From Brachionus plicatilis (Eukaryota > Rotifera > Eurotatoria > Ploima > Brachionidae): DNA of 64,000 nt. The DNA lies in NCBI GenBank assembly GCA_010279815.1, contig QEOQ01000192.1, forward strand, positions 240,128 through 304,127, given 5' to 3'. The position numbers and the translations under genes were made by a program. The notes under the pieces were generated by a model. The model made no database searches. It was not told the origin of the DNA and saw only the letters and a program-made list of their open reading frames with translations. Every line of letters begins with the position of its first letter. Positions within the stretch are counted from its first letter, which is position 1. Below are positions 32,410-43,287 of the stretch, one piece after another.

Positions 32410-33026
32410 ATGACACGATACATCACTACCTTAGAGATAATAAAAGACTATTTTGCTTTTAGACTAAACTCAACTGACGAAGTTAAAGATCCGTATCAGA
32501 ACATTTCAAAAAATTGCAGAGCAGACTGTAAATTTGTTCGTCCCGAGACATATTTAACAATTCGTAAATTGGCACTAAAAGCAGAATGTGAACATCGTGA
32601 ATCATTTGATTGCTATCTGAACAAAATGCTCTTTGAGACTAAAATTTTAATGGACGAAAATTGTGAAACGAAGATTCTAAATCAAATTAAAGAAATTGCC
32701 AATATGGTTTTTGACGACAATTGCATCAACTGGGGAAGAATTGTAATAATCATATCTTTCCTTGCTTATTTGTCTTTTCGCTATTCATGTAAAGTGAATT
32801 CGATAAGCAAGGCAAGTTCTTTGGCTTGTAAACTCATAGAATGGCTTACATCGTTCATTACTTGTAAATATGGCATTTGGATCGAGTGTAATGGTGGATG
32901 GGTATTTGTTTTTTATTTTGAAATTTTTCAATTTAATCTAATTTAATTTTTTATTTTTAGGAAAAATTAAGCATAAAACAAGACAACTCCATCTTCAACA
33001 TGTTTTACTCATTTTTCTCCAAATAA
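32410..33026 (+). CDS. Divergent BCL-2 family protein
   Basis: Exons 32410-32901 and 32961-33026 (59-bp GT-AG intron, phase 0) give 185 residues. Residues 107-110 are NWGR within INWGRIVIIISFLAY, the hallmark of the BH1 region. Residues 157-167 are WIECNGGWEKL, the BH2 region (W-x-x-x-x-GGW), and the intron falls exactly within BH2, directly after its GGW. The spacing BH1 to BH2 (about 45 residues) fits the helix 5-6-7 core. Helix 2 (TYLTIRKLALKAECEHRESF) could be the BH3 region but lacks the usual Gly-Asp. The C-terminus (SIFNMFYSFFSK) is short and not a clear membrane anchor. Family members control mitochondrial outer-membrane permeability and apoptosis; pro- or anti-survival role cannot be told from sequence. 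The stop TAA lies inside an AATAAA signal. TFIIH p34 starts 170 bp downstream. Confidence 0.85.
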
Positions 33027-33196
33027 AAATCCTTGTTTTTGTTAATTTATTTTCATGAATATTAGATAATAAATTTTTTATTTTATGTCTTTTTAAATAA
33101 CCTAACTTAAATTTTATTCTGACACACAAACATAAAAATGTAATTATAAAATGCAATAAATTAGTTTAATTTAGCAAGATTCCATCGGCATTTTAG

Positions 33197-34772
33197 ATGA
33201 ATAACGAGAAAAATTTGCTCATTGTCATTTTAGACACAAATCCAATATGGTGGGGTCTTCAAAATTCCGGATCCATTCAACAAGAGGACCAGGTGCCAAT
33301 TCACGATAATGTAATAAACTGAAACTTAAATAAACCCTTTTTTCTAAAATAAAAATTAAAGATAACTTTTAGTGATTGTTTAAGTGGTGTTATGGGGTTC
33401 ATTAACGCATACAAAACCATGAATCAAAATAATTCTGTATGTTTAATTGCTGCACACAACACCAGAGCGTAAAAATCCTTTTTATCTAAAAAAACTTGGT
33501 GCTGGTCACAACCACGAGTTTAAATTTACTAGCAAGACCCAACCATAATAAAATAAGAACATTTTATCGGGAGACTAACTTTAAAATATTTTTTTTTGTA
33601 AAATAAATCAGAACTTTTGAAAAAAAATATTAAAAATATTACATGGTTATTTATTTGACTTGGTTTTCCAAAAAATTTTTATTTTTTTAGGAAAAATTAG
33701 ATCTTAAATTGTGATAATTTTTTTTGATAATTTAAAAGTTTTTATTTAATTTACAAAAAAATTAATTAAATTTATAAATTAAATTCTTTGTTCTGACCAG
33801 CTATAAAACAAATTTTTTTCTCAAAATTTGTCATTAAAAGAGAATATCTTTATCCGGCAAAATCCAAATTAGCTGATAACAACCAAACACCATGGGAAAG
33901 GTATGAACAAATAAGCGATATATACGAAAGTGTAAAGGAAGGCTTAAAAAATTTGTCACAACAACATCTGGAAAATTTGAGTGATGGTATGCCCAAATAA
34001 AATTGAATTTTAGAATAAATTAGATAATTATAGCAAAAGAAGTTAAAAATAAAGATAATCTGAGCAATGATTCAATGATTTCTTCGGCAATGGGTCTCGG
34101 CCTTTGCTTCATAAACCGCATCCAGCGCAAATACATTTTTGCCGAATCTGTCAAATACCGTTTTGTAGTTATCAAAGCAAGCGATGATAGTTCCAATCAG
34201 TACATGAGCTTTATGAACATGATATTTAGTGCTGAGAAATCTGTAAATAAAAAAAAATTTAAATAATAATTTATTAATTAAATATTTAGAATATAATAAT
34301 TGACTCGTGCGCCCTTCTACATGATTCATCCCTGCTTCAACAAGCAAGTAATCTAACCAACGGAGTTTATTTTAGAGTACCTCAATTAAATGGACTCTTA
34401 AGCTATCTTCTGTGGCTGTATCTGCCTGATGAACAGACTCGTAACATGCTGGTCTATCCGCCAAAAACTGACGTAGACTACCGAGCTGCTTGTTTTTGTC
34501 ATCACAAACTAATTGACGTAGGCTATGTATGCTCAGTTTGTCTAAGTGTTTTTTGTACATTTACACCTATATGTACCACTTGTAATTGTAATTTTCGCTT
34601 TGATGTAAATATGCTGAAGAAGGCGAATTCTTTGAAACAAGGACTCATGGTAAATAAGCTACAATATGCCTCAAAATCTAAATCTGATCCGATAAATGGC
34701 AGCAACAAAAATTTGGATAGTATGGATACTGGTGATATTAATTTAAACAATTCTATTGAAATGATCGAATAA
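33197..34772 (+). CDS. GTF2H3: TFIIH subunit p34 (GTF2H3/Tfb4)
   Basis: Five exons: 33197-33310, 33362-33468, 33841-33986, 34034-34242 and 34290-34772, all GT-AG and in phase, giving 352 residues. The N-terminus LLIVILDTNPIWWG is the start of the vWA-like domain of p34. Later blocks match the family in order: CLSGVMGFINAYKTMNQ, LIAAHNTRAEYLYPAK, AMGLGLCFINRIQ, FVVIKASDDSSNQYMSFMNM, SLLQQASNLTNGVYFRVPQ and LLSYLLWLYLPD. The C-terminal C4-type zinc finger reads CFCHHKLIDVGYVCSVCLSV then CTFTPICTTC. p34 binds p44 in the TFIIH core, which acts in RNA polymerase II promoter opening and nucleotide excision repair. The ATG directly abuts TTTTAG, an acceptor-like string. The tail after the zinc finger is about 60 residues longer and more polar than I expect of the family. 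Confidence 0.93.
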
Positions 34773-34930
34773 TTAAAACAAATATGACAAATAAAAATTC
34801 TGAAAAAATCTAATAAATCAAATCGAGTTTTTGTAAATTTTATTTATTTTTAATTCTTAAATTGGCTCTTAAACTCCAATTAAAAAAAATTTCTTTTTTT
34901 TTAAATTGAAATATAAAATTTAGTATAGAA

Positions 34931-35155
34931 ATGTCAGATAATTTGAGCGTTACTAGAGAAGCTATGGATGCTATGCAAATTATTGAGGAAATAGCAGATT
35001 TGTTGCAGATTGGTTTAGATAAAGAAACTTTGTCAATTTGTGTAAGGTTGATTGAAAATGGCGTTAATCCGACTCCTTTGGCTCATTCAATCCTAAATCT
35101 TAAACGAGAATGCGCACGACTAGCAGCAAGTTCTGCCATATCGGCTAGTGACTAA
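34931..35155 (+). CDS. MZT1: MOZART1 (gamma-tubulin complex recruiter)
   Basis: The single exon encodes 74 residues. AMDAMQIIEEIADLLQIGLD, KETLSICVRLIENGVNPTPL and AHSILNLKRECARL match MZT1 across its full helical core (M-----I--IL--GLD-ETLSICVRL-E-G-NPEAL---I--LR). MZT1 is a three-helix protein that binds the N-terminal extensions of gamma-tubulin complex proteins and is needed for microtubule nucleation at spindle poles. Length and pattern are complete and no frame defects are seen. It begins 158 bp after TFIIH p34 and ends 150 bp before the FUNDC-like gene. An AG (AATTTAG) lies 8 bp before the ATG. Confidence 0.95.
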   Translation: MSDNLSVTREAMDAMQIIEEIADLLQIGLDKETLSICVRLIENGVNPTPLAHSILNLKRECARLAASSAISASD

Positions 35156-35305
35156 GTTCACATTTAAAATTTTTTTATAAAAATTATTTGTAAATTTTTT
35201 AATAATCATTATTTTTTAAAATTTTTTGCAATTATAAAAAAAATTACCCTTTAAAAGGTAATTAAGGCAAATTTAGATATAATATTTTAATTTTATGAAA
35301 AAAGA

Positions 35306-35716
35306 ATGCCGTCTAGCAATAGTGTGTCTGATTTTATTAGGAATTCAATTAATGAAATTAAAGAAATGTCAACTTTGAACCAAGTGTTTGTTGGTGGATC
35401 GGCCGGCTTGGCTACTGGTTATGTCACCTCAAAAGTTGGAAGAATGGCTGCGTTTACAGTGGGTTCAAGTTTGATAATGCTTCAGTTGGCCCAACATTTT
35501 GGCTATATTGAAATAAAATGGGGAAAGAAAAGCTCTAAAATTAAAGACCTTAAAAAGAAGGCAATCGAGGTCGCAGAAGAAACTGGTCTGCTTGGTAGTA
35601 ACACTCAAAATGAAAAATTGGAAAGGGCTTTTGGGTTCGTGAAGAAATTTATGCAGGAAAATTTTGCTTTTGGAATTTCTTTTGGTGGAGGTCTACTAAT
35701 CGGAATATCGATTTAA
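35306..35716 (+). CDS. FUN14 domain-containing protein (FUNDC-like)
   Basis: The single exon encodes 136 residues. It matches the FUN14 domain: VFVGGSAGLATGYVTSKVGR, MAAFTVGSSLIMLQLAQHFG and YIEIKWGK, then a charged helical hairpin, KFMQENFAFGISFGGGLLIG and the C-terminus ISI. FUNDC1 and FUNDC2 are mitochondrial outer-membrane proteins; FUNDC1 is a receptor for hypoxia-induced mitophagy through an LC3-interacting motif (Y-x-x-L) in its N-terminal tail. The 30-residue N-terminal tail here (SSNSVSDFIRNSINEIKEMS) shows no such motif, so an autophagy-receptor role is not supported and a structural or lipid-related role is possible. It lies 119 bp before MUS81 on the same strand. Confidence 0.88.
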   Translation: MPSSNSVSDFIRNSINEIKEMSTLNQVFVGGSAGLATGYVTSKVGRMAAFTVGSSLIMLQLAQHFGYIEIKWGKKSSKIKDLKKKAIEVAEETGLLGSNTQNEKLERAFGFVKKFMQENFAFGISFGGGLLIGISI

Positions 35717-35835
35717 AGTTTAAACCAATTTAAAATTAAAATATCTTTAAGTGTGTTTATTTTTTTTAAATAAATAATTTTTGTAATTTTATAAATTATT
35801 CAAAAATTTAGCATTATTAAAATTTTATTTAAAAA

Positions 35836-38077
35836 ATGAGTTATTCAGATAGATTTAAGAAAAAAAAATTCCAAAGTGCTAATCCGGTATTTGAAGAATG
35901 GTTATCTGAATTGAAAGAAGATGCTGTAGCCAGAGACTTACAAAGCAAACACACTTTTTCAAAGGTTTCTTAGAAAAAAAAAATTTAAATCTGAATTGTA
36001 TTCAATTGCATTTTAAAAGTGTCTAAATTCCCTACGTAAGTATCCGCTGCCGTTGAAATCCGGTAAAGATTGCATTATACTCGAGGGTTTTGGTGACAAG
36101 ATATGCAAGGTAATTGATGAAAAATTGGAAGTATATTTGAAAGAAGGTGGACAATTACATGATGATGAAGACATAGAGATTTTGGACGAATGTGAAAATG
36201 ATGTTCAATTTGAAGAAGAATCCAAAAAATCCAAAGCAAAAAAAAAGAAAAAGAAACCTAATGAGGAATGTGCTGAGAACAACAATAATTGTTCAGAACA
36301 AGATTCAATTAAGACCAAGTATCCAAATTTGTTAAAGTCTTCAAATTCAATAACTCGCATCAGCAAAACCAAGTCATGGAGCAGAAATTCGAGCGATGAA
36401 GAGCAAGAACCAACTGAAACAGCCAAAAAACCTAGGAAAACCGCTGGGTCAAAAGATTATCTGCCTGAATTTAGATCCGGTGCCTATGCACTACTTATTA
36501 CTTTACTCAAATATGAAGATGAACAAGATGAAATTAATAACTACATGCTCAAGAGCCAATTGATCAAAGAGGCGCAGAAGCATTCGGATGCACAATTTGT
36601 CAGTCATGATCCAAAAAGTCACTACACTGCTTGGAATTCCATGTCGAATTTAATAAAAAAAAATTTGGTTCTTAAAGAAAATAAATTACCAGCTCGATAT
36701 AGATTAACAGAAAGTGGACGTGAGCTGGCAAATAGGCTTTGGCACGGATCGTCCGGTAATAATGAATGTGATGCTAAATCCGACTCAGACAAAGAAACAT
36801 TTAACAAAAAAAAGAAAAAGTCAAATGATAATGAAGATTGTATTGAAATTGAGGATTTGAACAAGATTCCCGAAAAGAATACCAACTTTTGCTTGATTGA
36901 CTCATCGGATAGCGAAAAATTAGAGGACATCGGATGCTCAACAGGTTTATCACAGCAATTTTTTGAGTCTAAAATAGCAGATTTTCCACGAACAGTATCA
37001 AATTCTGATTTGAGCAGCTTTCGCTCTGAATTGCCATCACAAGATCCAAATACTTTGTTCACACTTTTGCCTGGGTCCTATGATATCATTTTGTTTATTG
37101 ACAATTGTGAAACAAATGCGTAAAAAATTCAAATAAAATAAATTTTTATTTTTTTTTATTATTTTTTATTCAAGGAAGAAACAAGATTTGTTGATTGATG
37201 AGATTAAAAAGTCAGGTATTAAGCATGAATTCGGTAAATTGCATGTGGGAGATTTTACTTGGATAGCTCGGCCCAGAAGTGCATCACAAACTGATTTGGT
37301 GCTTGACTACATAGTTGAACGAAAGCGAATGGATGATTTTTGTTCGAGTATTATCGATGGTCGATATAAGGAGCAGAAATTTAGGCTTAAAAAAAGTGGT
37401 ATTAGACACTCGGTCTATTTAATTGAAGATTATGGGTCTATGAAGCACATGAGCTTGCCGGAAAAGAGTCTGGTTCAAGCTGATGTAAATACACAAATAA
37501 TTGACAAACTTGTTGTTCATCATTCAACTGACCCTAAAGATTCGGCCTATTATCTCATTCATATGAGCAAATTTTTAATGGAAAAACTTAAGAATACGAA
37601 ATTATGTGCCATAAAAAAGAATGATTTGGACAATTTTGGCCAAAAATATACAGATAATGCCAATCAAGCGTATCTGATGGCATTCAAAGAGTTCAATGAG
37701 TTTTCGAACAAAAATAAACCATTGAGTGTTAAGGAAATGTTTGCTAAATGTTTGATGAAAATTCAGGGTCTTTCTCAAGAGAAAGTATTGGCGATCATTG
37801 AATTGTACCCAACACCCGCCCAGTAAATTGGACAAATAAAATTCTTAAAAATCTAATTTTAAAATAAATTTTTTTAGCTTATTTAAAGAATATTCAAAAT
37901 GCTCAGACGAAAATAGCCGGATTAAACTCTTGGCCAATATTAAATACGGAACACAGCAAAGGTACTTTGTTTAAATTGTTGGGAAAAAAGATAATTGTTT
38001 TTTCTATTAGGAATATTGGTCCAGCAGTAAGCAAAATAATAGCTCAATTATTTTACACTAGTGCTCCATTACCGTAG
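35836..38077 (+). CDS. MUS81: Structure-specific endonuclease MUS81
   Basis: Five exons: 35836-35964, 36020-37119, 37175-37822, 37878-37961 and 38011-38077, with introns of 49-55 bp, all in phase, giving 675 residues. The N-terminal helix-hairpin-helix region reads ANPVFEEWLSEL, SKCLNSLRKYPLPLKSGKD and LEGFGDKICKVIDEKL. A Lys-rich linker follows, then the winged helix (SGAYALLITLLKYEDE; LPARYRLTESGRELANRLW). The nuclease domain has LPGSYDIILFIDNCET, VGDFTWIAR and DYIVERKRMDDFCSSIIDGR, carrying the catalytic ERK-x-x-x-D motif intact. It ends with the C-terminal HhH2 domain (NIGPAVSKIIAQLFYTSAPL). MUS81 with EME1 or EME2 cuts branched DNA such as stalled forks and recombination intermediates. 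A polar, acidic stretch between winged helix and nuclease is long. The last gene of the five-gene collinear cluster. Confidence 0.95.
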
Positions 38078-38183
38078 CATATTTAAATAAACTTTTTGTA
38101 TCATAAACAGAAAATTAAGGTTTAATTTTTGAATTTTAGATTTTTTTTTATTAATAAAATTTTTTTTAAAAAAAACTTCTCAA

Positions 38184-38741
38184 TCAAAACAATTCATAAG
38201 TTGGATCAATTTGAATGTCATATTCGCTGAAAATTTCCTTTATTGGTTTAATAGGAGGCTTGGTTTGCTTGATTTCCTCCTTGGTTTTGCTTATCATTTC
38301 TGGATATTTGTCCGTAAAACCAAAAAAAAGATAATTTATGTGCTTGAATTCTTTAGGCAATTGATTTGTTATGTAAACATAAGGAATCAAAAAGTGAGTT
38401 TTTCGATGACTAAGCTCTATTAATATTGGTAAAATTCCACTCTTGTAGCCTTCATTTACCAATTCATTGTGTATTTTGATGATTTGATAAAATAATTCAT
38501 TGTGAATAAAGTCAAAAAAAGTGAATAATTTGAACCTACATAGTTCAAAAAATTCGTCCCATTTGTATAAATAGTTGGTCAACTTTTCGTAGTGTCTGCC
38601 CACATCGAATTTCTATCTAGGAATCATAGCTAAAAAAATGTCGTGATCAAGTTCCGGTTTTTGAGACAGCTGGGGAACAATAAAATCTGTCAAGTCTGAT
38701 AAATAATCAGTTTGAACTTCTTCGTCTCTATATTCAATCAT
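38184..38741 (-). pseudogene. Unidentified gene with an in-frame TAG
   Basis: From ATG at 38739-38741 the frame reads MIEYRDEEVQTDYLSDLTDF, IVPQLSQKPELDHDIFLAMI, PR, then TAG (38613-38615), then KFDVGRHYEKLTNYLYKWDE and on for 139 codons to a normal stop at 38184. Both sides look like real protein and the frame is unbroken apart from the stop. No GT-AG intron removing it is evident. Downstream of the TAG the first ATG is near the C-terminus, so the main part cannot be reached by normal initiation. It could be a recent pseudogene, a sequencing error in one base, or readthrough. The protein is mainly helical with charged and aromatic residues (FELCRFKLFTFFDFIHNELF; LPILIELSHRKTHFLIPYVY). I do not recognise the family. 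It is convergent with MUS81, whose stop is 106 bp away. Confidence 0.5.
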
Positions 38742-41340
38742 TTTTAGTGAATTTTAGTAATCAACTTGGGCCTTTTAATAAGAATACTCTAGGTCTAATT
38801 ATAGCCATCGGGATTAGCTTGGAATTTTTGTCTATTTTGAGAAAAAGACAATTTTGCGGCATTACATAATGTTAACTTAAAATTAAAGTATGTTTTTGAT
38901 TTCTAGACAAAATCAGAAAAAATTCTTATCTATACAGTTATTAAAAATTTAAATCATAATAAATTAGCTTCATGTTTTTTCATACCAGTTATCTTAACTA
39001 GCTTTTTTTGAGTTTTATTAATCATAAAACTCATGAGTTTTATCTTTTTTTTTTAAAAAGTTTCAACAAATAATTATTTTTTATTTTAGTCTACAGAGAT
39101 TTTTTTATGATTTTACACAGCGAGCAAAAATTCTTATTAGCTTAAATGCTGATTCTTCCCGTTTTTATATTCTAAAGACCATTAATTATGTATGTGTCCA
39201 TTAATATTTATTTATAAATAAATTTTGTTTATTTCAATTTATAAGAAATCAGATTACGATTTTTAATCCAGAATAAGATAATTTTTAAAATATAAAAATT
39301 CAAACGATTTCATTTTATTCAAACAAGAGAATTAATGTAAAATTCAAATTAGAAAAAAATTAAGATATTTAATAATTTAAAAAAAAATAGTTTAAAATTC
39401 TTAAGTTTTTGATTTAGAAGATGGATTTTCAAGATAATTTTTTTGCGAAAATTTGAATTAAGCTTAATTTAAAAGCTTATTCAGTTATTAAAGGATTGTT
39501 TGTTATATGGGATTAAGTAAAAAGATTTTAAGATTGATTGGTAACACTAAATTTGGCAACATCTTGTTTAAGAAAAGTAAAACTGAAATATTTATAAATA
39601 GAAAAACTCACAATAAATAATAATTTTTTTGTGTTAATTTAGTAATCTTTTAAATATTAAGTATAAAAAAATTTAAATTTAATTTTTACTATCTAAATAA
39701 ATTATGCTTATCATAATAGAAAAAAAATTATTCTGATTTGGACCAGTTAGTAAGCTTACAAAATTAATCAAATAAAGTGAATATCAATATCATTTATTTA
39801 CCAAAAAAAGATATAATTACAATTTAATTAATTGTTTGTTTTCTAATATTTAATTAGATTAAATATTTGAGTTCTGGTCGGTATTCACAATATTTTGTAT
39901 CGAAAATTATATTTCTTCCCCCCCCACCAAAGGCTTTTAGCTTTAGAAATTATTAGTAAATCGAGTTTCAAATTGCGAAAATTATTTTTTTATTCTTTAT
40001 CTTGAAATATATAGTTTTGAATAATTATGCATTTTTTGAATATTAGTTTTGTCATAATAATTTTTTTTAATTCAGTTATGTTTTAACTTAAGTTTTTATT
40101 TTTAATAGAATTTAACCACTTTGAGTGATAAAACTTTTGCAAAATTTATAGAACCATTTGAATTTTTTTTGTAAACTTTAAGAAAAAAATTTTGTTTTTT
40201 ACTTAAAAGTAAGATTTATTTTAGATCATACTAACATTTTCTGTTCTCAGTTTGATAATTTTTTTTCTTAAGGATTTTACTAGAGACAAATAAAATTGAA
40301 ACATCAATGGAAAATTTTTTACATCATTTGCATGATTAAATGATTGAAAAATTGAATGTTTAAAGTTAAAAAAATGTATCAAATTAAAAGTTATTAAATT
40401 AGTTAGAGTATATCAGTATTATTTAATTCAATTCGGTTAAATTTTGTATAATAAAATTTTTTTGATTAAATTGTATCTGAAAAGAATTCAGTTTAAAGAA
40501 TCAAATATTTTTGTTATTAGACTATTCTAAAAATTTTAAAATCCTAAAAAATGAATTAGTTATTTCATTAATTTTATTTTGACTAAATAGAAAATTTTAT
40601 TACTTCAAACAACATTTTCAAAGCTAATGAGGGACATAGATTGAAAAACAACGCTGAACGTTTCAGCAAATACAATTTATAAAAATCAACTTTGACTTTT
40701 TAAACAAACAAAAATTTTGGGTTCTTTTTATTTTTTTCTGATTTTTTTTCACTTAACTTTTCATTTTGATGATTTTTCTCAAATATTTCTATTACAAAAA
40801 TTTTCATATGTTTTCTGTTTCTTTTGAATAAATAGATAAAAAATTTTTATCAGGCTCAGAGTTTAAATTTAAAAAATGATAAATTTTTTTTTTAAAAATC
40901 TAATTGAAATCAAAGTTAATTTATGAATCACATATCAGACAAACAAGTTTACCAAAAACAAACTTTATTATTTAGATGATTAATAAATAAATGATTAGTT
41001 TTGATATCCATTTAGTGTTGTCATAAAATTTGTCTTTGTTTTAATTTTTAGACAAAAATCAAAAAGATTGAGCGAATATTCAGCAGACATGATTGCAAAA
41101 ATATTTCCATCTTTTTTTTGTCTATAACTGGAATTAATTAAGAGCTGAAAACAGATAGAAGGGCTATGTTTTTCTAAAGTGAACTATTTAATGGTAGATA
41201 AATATTTGCACTAGTTTAACCTAAAAACGCCCAAGTTAAAATTTAGATAATTTATTACTGGACATTTTTTTATTTCTAGCTGACCAAAATCGATCGGTCA
41301 GTTCGAATAGAGCTATCCAATAAAATCGGAAAAAAATATT
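38742..41340. other. Non-coding, AT-rich
   Basis: No gene recognised in about 2.6 kb. A short run of C (CCCCCCCC near 39918) is the only compositional oddity. Confidence 0.5.
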
Positions 41341-41349
41341 AAAATTATA

Positions 41350-41673
41350 ATTATAATATTTTCCTCTCTCTCTCTCTCTCAAACTCTTTCCATATATATA
41401 TTCTACTAGTTCTATTTCTATCGAGAACAAAAAAGCGCTATTGAATTTTCTTCATCTTGAATTCATAAAAAAATTTCTTCTTTACCCCCTTTCTACAAAC
41501 TAAATCATTTCTATCAAACTAAAACGATCTTTCTTTTTCCCTGTCTACAGCAAAACCATTCAATTCCTTTATTTCCGTTTAATTCCATCGACCAAGTGTG
41601 CACCAAGTAGCAACCTACACTTTGCACAATAAACTCACAATTACTAACGCACTCCAAATGATTAACACGAAAA
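41350..41673 (+). promoter_or_regulatory. Possible 5' leader exon/promoter of alpha-spectrin
   Basis: The alpha-spectrin ATG is preceded, only 6 bp upstream, by TTTTTTTTCCTATAG|ACAAAATG, a good splice acceptor, so a non-coding leader exon should lie upstream. A pyrimidine-rich stretch with (CT)n near 41365-41380, a TATATATA at 41393-41400 and a less AT-rich region to about 41673, ending AAAAATG|GTATAA, is the best candidate. This is inference from position and composition. Confidence 0.3.
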
Positions 41674-41699
41674 ATGGTATAAAAAACAATGTTTTTCAA

Positions 41700-43260
41700 A
41701 ATTTTAATTAACTTTAGAATTTTCAGTTTTTAAAAAAAAGGTATTTAACAAAATTATTTTTTCTAATTTCATATAAGTGTTGAATTTTCAGTCTAACCTT
41801 AAATTTTAATTAAGCTAAGAATTTCTATTTTAAAAGGTTAAATGAAAAATAATTTCTCTCAATTTTATTTAACTTCAGAATTTTCATGAGCAAAAAAAAT
41901 GTAAATTTTTCTTAAGTTTAAAATTTTCTTAATAAAATAAAATTTTTTTAGTTTAAATTTTAATGTAGATAAAAATTTCCATTAAAAAATGTTTTATGAA
42001 GATAAATTTTTCTCAGAATTTTATTTAATTTCAGAATTTTCAGTTAAATAGAAAAAATTAAATTTCTCTTAAGTTTAGAATTTTCTTTATAAAATAAAAA
42101 TTTTTTACTCCAAATTTTAATTAAGATAAGAATTTCTATTTTAAATGTTTAAAAGAAAAAAAAAATTTTTTTTCAAATTTTAATTGAGCTTTGAATTTTC
42201 TTAATAAAATAAAATTTTTTTAGTTTAAATTTTAATGTAGATAAAAATTTCCATTAAAAAATGTTTTATGAAGATAAATTTTTCTCAGAATTTTATTTAA
42301 TTTCAGAATTTTCAGTTAAATAGAAAAAATTAAATTTCTCTTAAGTTTAGAATTTTCTTTATAAAATAAAAATTTTTTACTCCAAATTTTAATTAAGATA
42401 AGAATTTCTATTTTAAATGTTTAAAAGAAAAAAAAAATTTTTTTTCAAATTTTAATTGAGCTTTGAATTTTCTTAATAAAATAAAAGTTATAGGAAAAAA
42501 AAAATCTCTCAATTTTATTTAACTTCAAAATTTTCAGATGCAAATTTTATTTAATTTCAGAATTTTCAGTTGAAAAGAAAAATATAAATTATTTTTAAGT
42601 TTAAAATTTTATACATAAAAAAAAAATTTTACTTCAAATTTTAATTAAGACAAGAATTTCTATTCCAAAAGGTTTTAAGAAGAAAAAATTTTTTTTTCCA
42701 AATTTTTATTAATTTCAGAAATTTCAGTTGAAATAAAAAAAAATAAAATTTTTTTCAAGTAGAGAAGAAAAAATTTTTCTCGGAACTTTATTTAACTTCA
42801 GAATTTTCATTTGCAAAAAAAATGTGAATTTTTCTTAAGTTTAAAATTTTCTTAATATATTAAAATTTTTTTACTTTAAATTTTAATTAAAATAAGAATT
42901 TCTATTTTAAATGTTTAGAAGCAAAAAAAAAAAATTTTTTTTTTCAAATTTTATTTGACTTTTCAGAATTTTCAGTCGAAAAAAAAAATTAGAAATTTTA
43001 TTTGAGCTTAGAATTTTCTTAATAAAATAAAAGTTACAGGAAAAAAAAAATCCCTCAATTTTATTTAACTTCAAAATTTTCAGATGCAAATTTTTGTTAA
43101 GTTTAGAATTTTCATGATAAAAAGAAAGTTAAACGAAAAAAAAAATTTTTTTTCAAATTTTTAACTTCATAATTTTCAATAGTAGCAAAAAAGTAAAAAA
43201 TTAAAAATTTTATTCAAGTTTAGAATTTTCTTACTTAATTAAAAGTTATACGAAAAAAAA
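41700..43260. repeat. Degenerate tandem array in the spectrin leader intron
   Basis: About 1.5 kb built from recurring phrases: TTTAATTTCAGAATTTTCAG, TTAAGTTTAGAATTTTCTT, and AATTAAGATAAGAATTTCTA, each separated by A- and T-runs. Around ten copies of the first phrase occur, most containing a pyrimidine-AG string that looks like a splice acceptor. Within it lies an exact 272-bp tandem duplication, listed separately. Confidence 0.75.
41931..42474. repeat. Exact 272-bp tandem duplication
   Basis: 41931-42202 and 42203-42474 read identically by eye, including the lengths of the long A and T runs. Adjacent units outside it are similar but diverged, so this duplication is recent or an assembly artefact. 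Confidence 0.85.
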
Positions 43261-43287
43261 AAGCAAATTTTTTTTCCTATAGACAAA

